Positions 17,564 through 27,023 of a DNA stretch of 64,000 nucleotides are shown here, piece after piece; position 1 is the first letter of the stretch, and the number at the start of each line of letters is the position of its first letter. Both the position numbers and the translations under genes were made by a program. Below the pieces are notes generated by a model, which did not search any database, had not been told where the DNA came from, and saw only the letters and a list, made by a program, of their open reading frames with translations. Location of the stretch: assembly GCA_963839175.1 (NCBI GenBank), contig CAWIUB010000002.1, forward strand, positions 108,606 through 172,605, read 5' to 3'. Origin of the DNA: CAWIUB01 sp963839175. GTDB taxonomy: Bacteria > Actinomycetota > Actinomycetes > Mycobacteriales > Jatrophihabitantaceae.

Positions 17564-18097
17564 CTACACCTCATCTACGTTTGCGATCGTCTCATCGGCG
17601 GCTCGATCTGCCGGGGGCTCAGTTGACGCCCTGATGTCCCCCGGGCAGTTCGGCGCGAATAACGACGGCCGACCCACGCGGACCGCAGACAGCTGGCTGC
17701 GCGCCTAGTCGACCCCGTAACAGACGCCGACTTCAGGTGATGCAAGGCCGCAGCCAGCACCGCGCCTGCAAGTCGTACGGGGATACAGGTCGGACGCGCG
17801 CGGTGGAAGGATCACTATGCTGAAGCCCGGACTAGTCCGGGCTTCACCGTTCGTCCCCCACGTGGGCTGATCGGATCGCTACGACTGATCGGGTTCGCGG
17901 GCCAGACCGCTGCGAGGACCAGTCGGCATGGCACAACAACCCGCCGCACAATCCGTGACCGGACGTCGCTTGAGTACGACCACCCGCGACCCGATCCGTC
18001 TGCGCGACAACGCCTCGTCGTCGTAACCGCACAGATGAATCGGTCTGACGCGTCATTTGTCAGGCGCGCACGCGCGCTCGCTGTTGAGGGACCAGCA
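17564..18097. other. No gene recognised; contains one perfect palindrome
   Basis: 534 bp between the nuclease-like gene start and the left end of the integrase-core IS. Only short frames without family resemblance. It should hold the promoter of the minus-strand nuclease gene. A 24-bp palindrome at 17822-17845 is the only structure seen. Confidence 0.5.
17822..17845. terminator. Perfect 24-bp palindrome, possible terminator
   Basis: GAAGCCCGGACT and its exact complement AGTCCGGGCTTC sit back to back. It could fold as a GC-rich hairpin but lacks a U-tract, as is usual in actinobacteria. It could equally be a protein-binding site. Confidence 0.4.
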
Positions 18098-19281
18098 CCT
18101 GTGGGGCTCAAGAACCTCAGTGCTGTCAATGTGGGCGACCGGCGTCATGCGGCGTGGCGGTATTCGTTGATCAGGCCGCCGAGCACCTCGGTTCGCCGAA
18201 CCGCGGTGCTGCCGCCTCGATCAGAAACGGCGACGGCGCTGGCGATCGGCGGCCGCTGGTCGAGTGCTCGGTGCGGTCGATGGCTGTTGTAGTGCGTCTC
18301 GTATTGGGCCAGCACCCGCAGCAGCTGTAGCTGGTGGAAGATCAGCATCCGGTCCAGGCATTCGCGGCGGATGGTGCTGACCCACCGTTCGGCGTAGGCG
18401 TTCGCCTTCGCAGCTCGAGGGGGCTGCGCAGGACCGCGATGCGTGCGCCGGCGAACACGCGTCGAAGCTGGCAGTAAACCTGGTATCGCGGTCGCGGATC
18501 AGGAACCGGAAGGCGTCGGTCCGCTCCCCCAGCGAGATGAGGAAGTTGCGTGCCTGCTGGGTCACCAGTCACCTGTCGGATGCCTGGTGACCCCGAGGAT
18601 GTGGACGCGGCGCGAGCCGGCCTCGAGCACGACGAGCACGTAGATTCGGCGCAGCAGCACACAGTCGACGGTGAACAAGTCGCACGCCAGCATCGTCTGA
18701 GCTTGCGCGCGGCAAAACTCCCGCCATGTCGGCCCTGACCGTCGCGGCGCCGGATCCAGCCCTGCCTCGTGGAGGATGTTCCACACCGTCGCAGGGGCCA
18801 CCCGGTAGCCGAGCCCGACCAGCTCACCATGGATGCGGCGGTGACCCCAGGTCGGGTTCTCCCGTGCCAGCCGAACCACCAGGCCCCGGATAACGTCGCA
18901 GGTGCGTGGTCGACCGCCGACCGCAGCTGTTCTCCTCGGGTACGTCCAGCGCCGAGCAACGAGTTCGCGATGCCACCGCAGCAGTGTCGCCGGCGCGACA
19001 ATCCGGGTCCTCCGCAGCTACCGCGGGAGCAGACGAGCCAGCGCCGCCAACACCAACCGATCTTTCGGCTCCAGCCGCGGACGAGTGGCTTGTCGACGCA
19101 GCACCGCTACCTCCTGCCGCAGCACTAGCAGCTCGACGTCGTTCACCATCCGGTCGCGGCGTCGTATCAGCAGAAGGCCAAGCAGCGTCCGCAGGGCCAA
19201 GTACACAACGGACAAGAATACTCAAATGATCATGCCGAACCCCGCCAAGACGCCCACACCGAGGTTCTTGAGCCCCACAGG
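18098..19281 (-). mobile_element. Decayed integrase-core IS with perfect 21-bp inverted repeats
   Basis: Inverted repeats CCTGTGGGGCTCAAGAACCT(C) at 18098-18118 and the exact complement at 19261-19281 bound a broken transposase gene. The flanks show no target duplication. The perfectly kept ends contrast with the multiply mutated transposase. The right end lies 127 bp upstream of nurA, so it may influence that operon's promoter. Confidence 0.75.
18145..19215 (-). pseudogene. rve integrase-core transposase, multiply disrupted
   Basis: The frame starts at 19215 (MSVVYLALRTLLGLLLIRRR) and includes ELLVLRQEVAVLRRQ and LEPKDRLVLAALARLLPR. It meets an in-frame TAG at 19018-19020, then continues LLRWHRELVARRWTYPRRTA and NPTWGHRRIHGELVGLGYRV. 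Single-base losses follow near 18563, 18455 and 18420. The last piece, YETHYNSHRPHRALDQRPP, ends normally at 18145. Parts of the rve DDE core (ACDLFTVDCV, LIRDRDTRFT, AKANAYAERW) are readable in three frames. It is clearly dead. Confidence 0.88.
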
Positions 19282-19407
19282 GTTCCTATCAGAGGCGCTC
19301 CGACGCCATCGCCCGCGTTCTTCGGTGCCGGTCGCAGACGCGTCGCAAGGGATCAAACTGTCCGCGGAACGTGACAGGCTGATCCCGCTGATCAACCGGA
19401 GGCACCG

Positions 19408-20391
19408 ATGAGCGTGTACGTGGAGGACTGGCAGGCCAGCTACGGCTCGCCCTACCTCGTCGTGCCCGACGAGGGCAGCGAAGCCGGCACCGCTCAGCTC
19501 GCCGAGGACGGCGGCACGCTCACCATGCACGACGGTGTCCTCCCCACAGCGCCGCGGCTGGCTTTCGTCGACGGCGTCCGACGCGTCGAGGCATCCCTGT
19601 ACCAGGTCGACGACACCACCGGCGAAGTCGCCCGCGGCGTCGCCGGAGCCCATGCGCGCGGCGCCGTTCTGGTCGAGAACGGCGACCCACCCGTGTACGG
19701 GCCGACTCGCCTCACCCGGCACGTCATCTTCGGATCCGGCGTCCACAGCATCCTGCCGCACGTCGGCGGCGGCTGGGCGTGGCAGGCCAGCTCCGTCGCC
19801 GCGACTGACCCGGATGCGCCGCTCGCCGAACTGCAGACGCGGATGCGCCGCGCCGAAGGTGAACTGGCCGAAGCACTGTGCGGCGACGGCTGGTTCACCG
19901 TCGTCGACGGCCCGCTCACCTACGTCCGATCCCGCGACCTTCCCGTCGTCGGGTACGTGAAAACGCACCATCGGATGCTGCTGCCCACCGCCGACCATGT
20001 CCGGGTCCCGCAGCTGCTCAGCGTTGGCCAGCGGACCAGCCTGTTCGCCCACGGTGACCGGTACTCCGCCTACGCGCGCATCGCCACCCCGGACGTGCAC
20101 TCCGGCCCGTGGTCCGGCATCGTCCGCCTCGAACTCCCGCAGTCCGCCGGCCTGGTCGACTGCGCCACGCAGGCGTCGGCGGTCACCGGCCTCCTGCCGC
20201 GCTTCGCCGGCGTGCGGCATCGCGACCCGCGCGCTCCACAGAACCTCCAACCGGTCGGCGCCCTCGAGCGGCACCTACGGCACTTACTCGGCCCCGCCGA
20301 CTACGCCGCACGCGCCGTCCGTGACGCCGTCGCCCAACTGCGCGCACCCGCGCCCGACGTACCCGCCGCACCAACCAGCAGCCGGACCTGA
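19408..20391 (+). CDS. nurA: NurA-type nuclease of the HerA-NurA end-resection complex
   Basis: 327 residues; ATG 19408 has a good ribosome site (GGAGG, 19398-19402). The NurA fold is indicated by LAFVDGVRRVEASLY (motif I, Asp55), WFTVVDGPLTYVRS (Asp167) and VVGYVKTHHRMLLP (residues 180-193), the order D...D...GYVK-H of NurA nucleases, which use the Asp residues for Mn-dependent 5'-3' resection. NurA normally works bound to the HerA hexamer, whose gene starts 30 bp downstream. It is first in the nurA-herA-sbcD-sbcC operon. Length is usual. No signal peptide, so cytoplasmic. Confidence 0.85.
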   Translation: MSVYVEDWQASYGSPYLVVPDEGSEAGTAQLAEDGGTLTMHDGVLPTAPRLAFVDGVRRVEASLYQVDDTTGEVARGVAGAHARGAVLVENGDPPVYGPTRLTRHVIFGSGVHSILPHVGGGWAWQASSVAATDPDAPLAELQTRMRRAEGELAEALCGDGWFTVVDGPLTYVRSRDLPVVGYVKTHHRMLLPTADHVRVPQLLSVGQRTSLFAHGDRYSAYARIATPDVHSGPWSGIVRLELPQSAGLVDCATQASAVTGLLPRFAGVRHRDPRAPQNLQPVGALERHLRHLLGPADYAARAVRDAVAQLRAPAPDVPAAPTSSRT

Positions 20392-20421
20392 GATGGATGA
20401 AGACCAGTGGAGGAGAACGCC

Positions 20422-22272
20422 GTGACCTTGCCCGAGGCCCCGCCGACGCCGAACGGCGCCCCCTACACCCCGCCAGCCGCGGTCGGCCTCATCGACGGGT
20501 CCGCACCGTCCTCGACCCGTGGATTCCGGGTCGTTCTCGACGATGACGCGGTCGTGTCCCTCGACGAGCTCGTCGTCACCACGCAGATGTTGCCTGACGG
20601 CACCGAGTTCGCCCACTACGGCATCGTCGTCGAAGGCTGGGGCGAGATCGAAGGTGCGGAAGTGTCCACCGACACCCAGAGGATCACTGGAACCCGCACG
20701 ATGCCAGGTGTCACCGCCCGCACCATCGACGTGCAGGTGCTGCGAACCGTCCCTGAACGGTGGCTGCCGCCCGCACCGGGCGCGGTCGTGTCCCGCGCCA
20801 CCGGCCGGCACCGCGACATCGCGCTCTTCCTCGACCAGATGACGAGGCAGCTGCCCGTCGGCCTCGACCTCAACAACGAGCCGCTTTACGCGGACTTCGA
20901 CTTCATGAACGGCACCAAGGGCGGTCACGTGTCCATCTCCGGCATCTCCGGCGTGGCGACCAAGACCTCGTACGCGATGTTCCTGCTGTACATGCTCTTC
21001 GAAACCCGCCACGGGCGGGAACTGCTCGGCCCGGCCGGCACCGGCGCCCGCGCGCTCGTGTTCAACGTCAAAGGCGAAGACCTGCTGCACTTGGACCGGC
21101 CCAACTCCGCCTTCGCCCAACACCCTGACTCCGCCGCACAATGGGAGGCGCTCGGCGTCGGCGCCGACCAGCTCCGCCCGTTCACTGACGTGCGCGTGCA
21201 CGCGCCGCGCGCCGCATCGGCCGACGGCACCCTGACGCCGACCGTGCACTCCCGCGAAGGCGCGGACCTAATCGTGTACGGGTGGACGCCATGGGACTTC
21301 ATCCGCGAAGGCCTGCTGCAGTACATGATCAGCGACGAGGACGACCGCAACACCCAAGTCGGCATGCTCGAGCAGCGCTGCCGCCTGCAGCTCGCCCGAT
21401 GGGCCCACCCGTACGGCACGGACGGCGCCGTCGTCCTGCGCGACCCCGGCGCCACCGTCTCCTACGTGTTCGACCGCGTCGTCGCCGAGCACCGCGAACG
21501 TGTCACACAGCAGCGGGCCGGCGACGTCGTCATCGAGAACTTCACCGACCTCGTCGACTTCCTGTCCCGCAAGATCGAGACACAGGATCCCGAATGGGTC
21601 GGCCAGATCGCACAAGGCACCCAGTGGGCGTTCCTACGTCGCCTGTACGGGCAGTCTCCACGCATCGGGCAGCTCATCTCGACCGGCGTCGCCCGCGTCG
21701 ACACCGAGGCCGGCGCCGCCGTCACCGTCGTCGACATCTCCTCGCTGCACGACGCCGCGCAGCGGTTCGTCGTCGGCGCGCTGCTATCGCGCGTGTTCGC
21801 GGACAAAGCCGGCCGCGGCCGGGAGCCCCTGCGGTTCATCGTGCTCGACGAGCTGAACAAGTACGCACCCGCGCAAGGCCGGTCACCTATCAAGGACGTG
21901 CTCGTCGACATCGCCGCCCGGGGCCGGTCCCTCGGCGTACTGCTGATCGGCGCGCAGCAGGCCGCCGGCGACGTCGACGGCAACATCACCCGCAACGCAG
22001 CGGTCAAGGTCGTCGGACGCCTGGACGCCGGCGAGACGGACTCCTACCGGTTCCTGACACCAGCCGTCCGTGAACGCGCGGCCCGGTTCCTCCCCGGCAC
22101 GATGGTCGTCGACCAGCCGCTCATCCCGGCGCCGCTTCCGATGCGATTCCCATTCCCGCCCTACGCGACCAACGTCGCCGAAGCCGCCCGCCCGCCCGCC
22201 GAGGTAGCACAACGCGGCGCGGAGGTCGCCGCCCAACTCGTCACCGAACCGGACGACCCCCCGCCGTTCTGA
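20422..22272 (+). CDS. herA: HerA-type hexameric DNA translocase ATPase
   Basis: 616 residues from GTG 20422, chosen because GGAGGAG at 20409-20415 fits it better than the upstream GTG 20407. The N-terminal 120 residues are beta-rich, like a HAS-barrel. The P-loop region HVSISGISGVATKTSYAMFL (about 169-188) is unusual, keeping KT but without the canonical GxxxxGK. Walker B is LRFIVLDELNKYAP (DE near 475), followed by IAARGRSLGVLLIGAQQAAG and the C-terminal motif GNITRNAAVKVVGRLDAGET, typical of HerA/FtsK-superfamily pumps. HerA threads DNA through NurA. The gene is intact and co-directional with nurA and sbcD. Confidence 0.88.
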   Translation: MTLPEAPPTPNGAPYTPPAAVGLIDGSAPSSTRGFRVVLDDDAVVSLDELVVTTQMLPDGTEFAHYGIVVEGWGEIEGAEVSTDTQRITGTRTMPGVTARTIDVQVLRTVPERWLPPAPGAVVSRATGRHRDIALFLDQMTRQLPVGLDLNNEPLYADFDFMNGTKGGHVSISGISGVATKTSYAMFLLYMLFETRHGRELLGPAGTGARALVFNVKGEDLLHLDRPNSAFAQHPDSAAQWEALGVGADQLRPFTDVRVHAPRAASADGTLTPTVHSREGADLIVYGWTPWDFIREGLLQYMISDEDDRNTQVGMLEQRCRLQLARWAHPYGTDGAVVLRDPGATVSYVFDRVVAEHRERVTQQRAGDVVIENFTDLVDFLSRKIETQDPEWVGQIAQGTQWAFLRRLYGQSPRIGQLISTGVARVDTEAGAAVTVVDISSLHDAAQRFVVGALLSRVFADKAGRGREPLRFIVLDELNKYAPAQGRSPIKDVLVDIAARGRSLGVLLIGAQQAAGDVDGNITRNAAVKVVGRLDAGETDSYRFLTPAVRERAARFLPGTMVVDQPLIPAPLPMRFPFPPYATNVAEAARPPAEVAQRGAEVAAQLVTEPDDPPPF

Positions 22273-22361
22273 CCGACGCATGCTCGCCGGGCGGTCGGGG
22301 TAGCCACGGCGACGGGGCTGCCGCCTTTACGTCCGTCCGCACCACCGGAAGGGAGGGGCCA

Positions 22362-23780
22362 GTGAAGATCCTGCACACCTCCGACTGGCACATCGGTCGC
22401 ACGGCAGGCGGCCACCTCGACCGAACCGACGACTTCCGCGCCGTCCTCGCCGAGGTCGTCGCCATTGCGCGGGAGACCAAGCCGGACTTCGTCCTGCACA
22501 CCGGTGACCTGTTCGACGTCGCCCGCCCAGCGGTCGCGGACATGATGACCGGCATCCAGGCGCTGCAGGCCCTCGCGACGGTTGCGCCGGTGATCGTGCT
22601 CGCCGGCAATCACGACAGCCCAGCGCTTTTCCGCCTGTTCAACCTCGTCGGCAACGGCCTGTCCGCCGGGCAGGACCGGGCGGCGGCCGGCCGCATCCGC
22701 TTCATCGACCGAATGCGCACACCCGAGGCCGGCGGCATCGTCGACCTGTACACCGAATCCAAGCAGCAGCGGCTTCGGCTCGCTCCGCTGCCGTTCGTGC
22801 ATGCGAACCGGTTCCTGGAGGAGTACCGCTCGCCGGATACCGCAAGCCGCGATTACGCCGACCATCTGCGCCGCGCCCAGGAAGACCTGCACCGCGGCCT
22901 GCAGGACGGCTTCCGCATCCACGACGACGTCCTAGTGTTCGCCGCCCACTTGTACGTCGAAGGTGCCCTCCTGTCCAAGAGCGAGAAGCCGATGGACGTC
23001 GCCGACACCTACCTGTCGCACGCGGCAGCGATCCCGCCGGTCGCGTACGCAGCGCTCGGGCACATCCATCGGCCCCAGGCCGTGACCCGGCCGGGGTTCC
23101 CGTGCCGGTACGCCGGCTCTCTGCTTCAGCTGGACTTTGGCGAGAGCGGGGAGCAGAAGTCCGTCGTGCTCGTGGAGGTCGAACCCGGCCGCGCTGCACA
23201 CCCGCAGGTCATTCCGCTGGCCGCCGGCCGACAGCTGCGGGTTGTGCAGGGCACGGTGGCCGACATCGCCGCGCTCGCCCCCGAGGTCGGCTCGGACATC
23301 GTGCGCGTGTTCGTCGACACCGACACGCCGACCCCGCACCTGGGCGATATGGTCCGCGGCCTGATGCCGCAGGCCGGGATCGTGAGCGTCGACGAGCGCT
23401 GCTCAGCGGTGAAGGTGAAGGTGCTCGACGGGTCCACCTCTGACGCCGCCGAGGAACCGGGTCTGACCGACCTATTCCGCGAGTACCTGGAAACCACGGG
23501 GGTGCCCAACGCCCGTGCCGACGACGTCCTTGCAACGTTCGCGACCCTGCTCCAAGAGGCAGCCACCGTCGAGTCGATCGAGGACGGGTGTGCCCCACTG
23601 CCAGAGGAAGATCTGCTCGCTGCCATTCTCGCGGGGACCGAACCGGACGCCAGTCTGCGCCAGCAGCTACTGATCACTCGCACCCGCGAGGCTGAGCTGG
23701 CCGCCGACGCCGAACCCGCGGACGCCGCGCCGCCCGACATCGAGCAGGACGATGCCCGCGTCACCGAGGATGCCCTGTGA
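22362..23780 (+). CDS. sbcD: SbcD / Mre11-type nuclease subunit
   Basis: 472 residues; GTG 22362 follows GGGAGGGG. All calcineurin-like motifs are present: TSDWHIG (D8, H10), HTGDLFD (D49), LAGNHDS (N83, H84), FAAHLYVEG (His about 196) and GHIHRPQ (about 232), so the Mn-dependent endo/exonuclease should be active. The C-terminal capping region and an acidic tail follow. The product pairs with SbcC to open hairpins and protein-blocked ends. Its TGA overlaps the sbcC GTG (GTGA), so the subunits are translationally coupled. Confidence 0.95.
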   Translation: MKILHTSDWHIGRTAGGHLDRTDDFRAVLAEVVAIARETKPDFVLHTGDLFDVARPAVADMMTGIQALQALATVAPVIVLAGNHDSPALFRLFNLVGNGLSAGQDRAAAGRIRFIDRMRTPEAGGIVDLYTESKQQRLRLAPLPFVHANRFLEEYRSPDTASRDYADHLRRAQEDLHRGLQDGFRIHDDVLVFAAHLYVEGALLSKSEKPMDVADTYLSHAAAIPPVAYAALGHIHRPQAVTRPGFPCRYAGSLLQLDFGESGEQKSVVLVEVEPGRAAHPQVIPLAAGRQLRVVQGTVADIAALAPEVGSDIVRVFVDTDTPTPHLGDMVRGLMPQAGIVSVDERCSAVKVKVLDGSTSDAAEEPGLTDLFREYLETTGVPNARADDVLATFATLLQEAATVESIEDGCAPLPEEDLLAAILAGTEPDASLRQQLLITRTREAELAADAEPADAAPPDIEQDDARVTEDAL

Positions 23781-26700
23781 AGCCGCTAACGCTGTCGTTC
23801 CAGAACATCCGCTCGTACACGCAGTTCGGGCCGGTGTCGTTCGAAAACCGATCCCTGGTCGGAATCCTCGGCGACACTGGCGCCGGCAAGTCGACGATCC
23901 TCGAAGGGCTGTGTCTGGCGCTGTACGGGCAGTCGTCCTGGCAGGGTGGCAAACACGAAGACCTCATGGCCGACGGTGCGCCGCACATGAGCGTCGACCT
24001 GACATTCGCGCATGACGGGCACACGTGGCGGGTCCAGCGCACGTACTACAGCAGCACCCGGCCGACGATGGCGTCGCTGCGCAACATCGACACTGGCTTG
24101 GCCGTCGACAGCGTCCGCGCGGTGAATACTACGATCGCGTCGCTCCTGCGGATGGACTTCGACGCGTTCCGTTCGGCCGTCCTGCTTCCGCAGGGGCAGT
24201 TCCAGAAGCTGCTGCACTCCTCACGCACCGAGCGCGCGCCGCTGCTCAAGGGCATCTTCGGCGCCGACCTCGTCGACCAGGTCGCCACCCTCGCAGCGTC
24301 CCGCTCCGAGCAGCTGACCGCCTTGGTCAGCGACGCCCAACTTGCCCGCGCTGCCGTGCCGGCCGACCCGGCCGGTGACGCGGCCGCGGCGGACGCTGAC
24401 ACGGAGCGATACGGCACCCTGGCCGACACTCTCGGCACGCGGCGCGCCGAGGTGACCGGCCTGATCGACACAGCCCGAGCCGACCGGGACACGCTCGCGC
24501 AGTTGCAGCAGGCGCACACCCGCGTGAACGGCGCAGCCGACACACTCACCCGCGACGACGTCGCGGCCCGTGTCGCGGCCGCGGCCACCACAGCCAACGA
24601 GATCACCGGGCAGATCGAGCAGTGCCGTGCCGACACCGATGCCGCCCGGCAGCGTGCACGCGCCGCGCAGAACGCACTCACCGCCGCAACCCAGCGCGGC
24701 GAGGGACGATCCCAGGTCGACGCTGCGCTCACCCTGCTTCCGACCCTGCCGCGCCGAGCGGAGAACCTCGCCCAGCACGCCGCCGAGCTCAACGACGAGC
24801 AGCACCGTATCGACACCGAAACCGAGCGCGGCACCCAACGGCGCGACGCGCTCACCGGCCGGCGGGACATCGTCACCGCGCTCAAGGACGCCGCCGCCCT
24901 CAGCGAGCAGGCCGCCGAGAACGCCGACGCTGCCGTCACCAAACTGCGGGACGCGACCGTCGACTCCCTCACCGTGGCCGCCAGCATCCGCGGCCACCTC
25001 ACCGAACAACGCGGCGCTGAAGCACGGATCGCCGAACTCACCCCGGAGGTCGCGACCCGCCGGGCGGCGCTCAACGCCGCGCGCGAGGCCGAGGCTGATG
25101 CGCAGGCGAACCTCACGACGCTTCGACGCACCGCGTCAGCTGCAGCCGCATCGACCGGACTGCACCCTGGCGACGACTGCCCCGTGTGCGTTCGCAAACT
25201 ACCGAAGGACTGGCACGCGCCGGACCCGGACGCCGCCGCTCAGATCGCCGCCGCGGAAGCGGCCGTCAGCACCGCCCGGGCTGACTGCGACGACGCCGCG
25301 CTCTCCTTGCAGCAGACGGGAGCGGACCTGCAGACCGCGGAGAGTTCCCGAGACACCGTCATGGCCGAGGCACTCGTCGCGCGCCAGAAGCTCACCAGCC
25401 AGCTGGAGAGGGTCACGGCTGCGGCCGCCGCGCTCGCCGCCGGCCTCGACGCCGACGGGCTGACCGCCGCGGTTTCCGCGGCCGCCGACCACGCGGCGAT
25501 TCCCGAGGCCGCCGCAACGCCTGCGCGCCAGGCTGCCGATGACTTGTGCGCTCCGGCGATGGATCAGGCCGCCGTGTTGCGCCGGCAGGCGCACGCGGCG
25601 CGCACGGAAGCAACCACCGCCGAGACGAAGCTGGCCTCTGAAAACACAGCCCTGGAGCAAGCTGAGGGGGCGCTCGCGCGGGACAAGACGACGTTGGGGA
25701 ACGCGCGCGACCGCTGGCAACAGAGCGTCGCCGAGGTCGCCAAGCAGCTGCGTGACATGCCTGCACCGGTTCGCGCGACAGTGCCGAAGATCAAGGCAGG
25801 CACTCTGCCGGAGTGGCTGCGCGAAGCGGCCTCCGGCCCGCTCGCCGCGGCAACCGGGGCAGCACACGCGATGTCGAACGAGCTCGCCGCGCACGAGCAG
25901 AACCTGACGGCCGCACGCGAGCAGCTGGACGAACTCTCCGAGCTCGGCGAACAGCTGCGGGCCCGACACGAGCATGAGGTCGCTGGCCCGCTGCGGGAGG
26001 CGTGCCGGTCGCTGGACCGTGCCGCGATGCCGCTGCGCACGCTGACAGAGGTCGGCATCGACGTCACGACTCCCGCGGTTGCTGACGACGAATCCGACGC
26101 GGCCGCAGTAGACGGTTACTTGCACGCGGTCACGAAGGCCTTGTCCGACGCGGCCGCCGCCCTCACACGACGGACCTCCCGAGCCCAGAAGGAAGCCGCG
26201 AACTCTCTGACGAAGGCGATCTCGGCTTGGCGTGCGGCACTAGCCGCTGCCGCAGAGGCCGACGACAACACCCCGGCAGCGCCCGCTCCGGCCGACGATG
26301 ACGTGCTCACGCCCGACGCACTCACTCCGGTGACGGTGGCCGCTCGGCTCGCGCGGCGCCGTGCCGAGCAGGCACGTGCGGCTGCAACCGAGGCTCGCGA
26401 ATCGATCGGGCGCGCCGCCTCACTCGACGACGCGATCGCCGCCGGCCAGGCGCGCGCTTCCGCGCTAGCCGGCCTCCGCAGTTCGCTTTCCCGATCACGG
26501 TTCCCCGCACACCTGATCGCCCGCCGGACGGAGGTACTGCTGGGCCTCGCCAGCGACCTGTTCGGGCGCCTATCAGGCGGCGAGTTCGGGTTCTCAGACG
26601 ACTTCCAGGTCGTCGTGCGGCGATCCGGATCGGTCCGCGACCCGAAGACGCTGTCGGGCGGCGAGACGTTCCTGGCATCCCTAGCCTTGGCGCTGTCGCT

Positions 26701-26989
26701 GGTGGAGCTGTACTCACGGGCCGGTGGCCGACTGGGCGCGCTATTTCTGGACGAGGGGTTCGGGTCGCTGGATCTGGAGTCGTTGTCGGCCGCGCTGGAC
26801 GCGCTGTCTGCGGAGACCGGCGGGGAGAAGCTGGTCGCGGTCATCAGCCACCTGCACGCGGTCGCCGAAGCGGTCACCGACGTTCTGTGGGTCTCCAAGC
26901 AGCTCGGCGTGTCCTCAGCCGCGTGGCTGGACGTCGCGCAGGTGGAAGCGCTCGTGAGCGCTGACGCGGAAGCCGGACTATTGAACTGA
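23777..26989 (+). CDS. sbcC: SbcC / Rad50-type SMC-like ATPase subunit
   Basis: 1070 residues from GTG 23777. N-terminal Walker A GDTGAGKST (residues 32-40). Two long Ala/Glu/Arg-rich coiled coils flank a zinc hook CPVC at about 468-471. The C-terminal ABC signature LSGGETF is near 958 and Walker B ALFLDEGFGSLD near 990, with a D-loop and His switch (VISHLHA). This is a full-length Rad50-type protein that tethers DNA ends and gates SbcD. As last gene of the operon it completes an archaeal-style HerA-NurA-Mre11-Rad50 set. Confidence 0.95.
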   Translation: MKPLTLSFQNIRSYTQFGPVSFENRSLVGILGDTGAGKSTILEGLCLALYGQSSWQGGKHEDLMADGAPHMSVDLTFAHDGHTWRVQRTYYSSTRPTMASLRNIDTGLAVDSVRAVNTTIASLLRMDFDAFRSAVLLPQGQFQKLLHSSRTERAPLLKGIFGADLVDQVATLAASRSEQLTALVSDAQLARAAVPADPAGDAAAADADTERYGTLADTLGTRRAEVTGLIDTARADRDTLAQLQQAHTRVNGAADTLTRDDVAARVAAAATTANEITGQIEQCRADTDAARQRARAAQNALTAATQRGEGRSQVDAALTLLPTLPRRAENLAQHAAELNDEQHRIDTETERGTQRRDALTGRRDIVTALKDAAALSEQAAENADAAVTKLRDATVDSLTVAASIRGHLTEQRGAEARIAELTPEVATRRAALNAAREAEADAQANLTTLRRTASAAAASTGLHPGDDCPVCVRKLPKDWHAPDPDAAAQIAAAEAAVSTARADCDDAALSLQQTGADLQTAESSRDTVMAEALVARQKLTSQLERVTAAAAALAAGLDADGLTAAVSAAADHAAIPEAAATPARQAADDLCAPAMDQAAVLRRQAHAARTEATTAETKLASENTALEQAEGALARDKTTLGNARDRWQQSVAEVAKQLRDMPAPVRATVPKIKAGTLPEWLREAASGPLAAATGAAHAMSNELAAHEQNLTAAREQLDELSELGEQLRARHEHEVAGPLREACRSLDRAAMPLRTLTEVGIDVTTPAVADDESDAAAVDGYLHAVTKALSDAAAALTRRTSRAQKEAANSLTKAISAWRAALAAAAEADDNTPAAPAPADDDVLTPDALTPVTVAARLARRRAEQARAAATEARESIGRAASLDDAIAAGQARASALAGLRSSLSRSRFPAHLIARRTEVLLGLASDLFGRLSGGEFGFSDDFQVVVRRSGSVRDPKTLSGGETFLASLALALSLVELYSRAGGRLGALFLDEGFGSLDLESLSAALDALSAETGGEKLVAVISHLHAVAEAVTDVLWVSKQLGVSSAAWLDVAQVEALVSADAEAGLLN

Positions 26990-27023
26990 CGTCGCGCCGC
27001 GGCCCTTGCTTGCCGGCTAGTGT

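Noticed and set aside
19222..20274. 350-codon minus-strand frame opposite nurA
   Set aside because: No family similarity; nurA on the plus strand has conserved motifs and a ribosome site.
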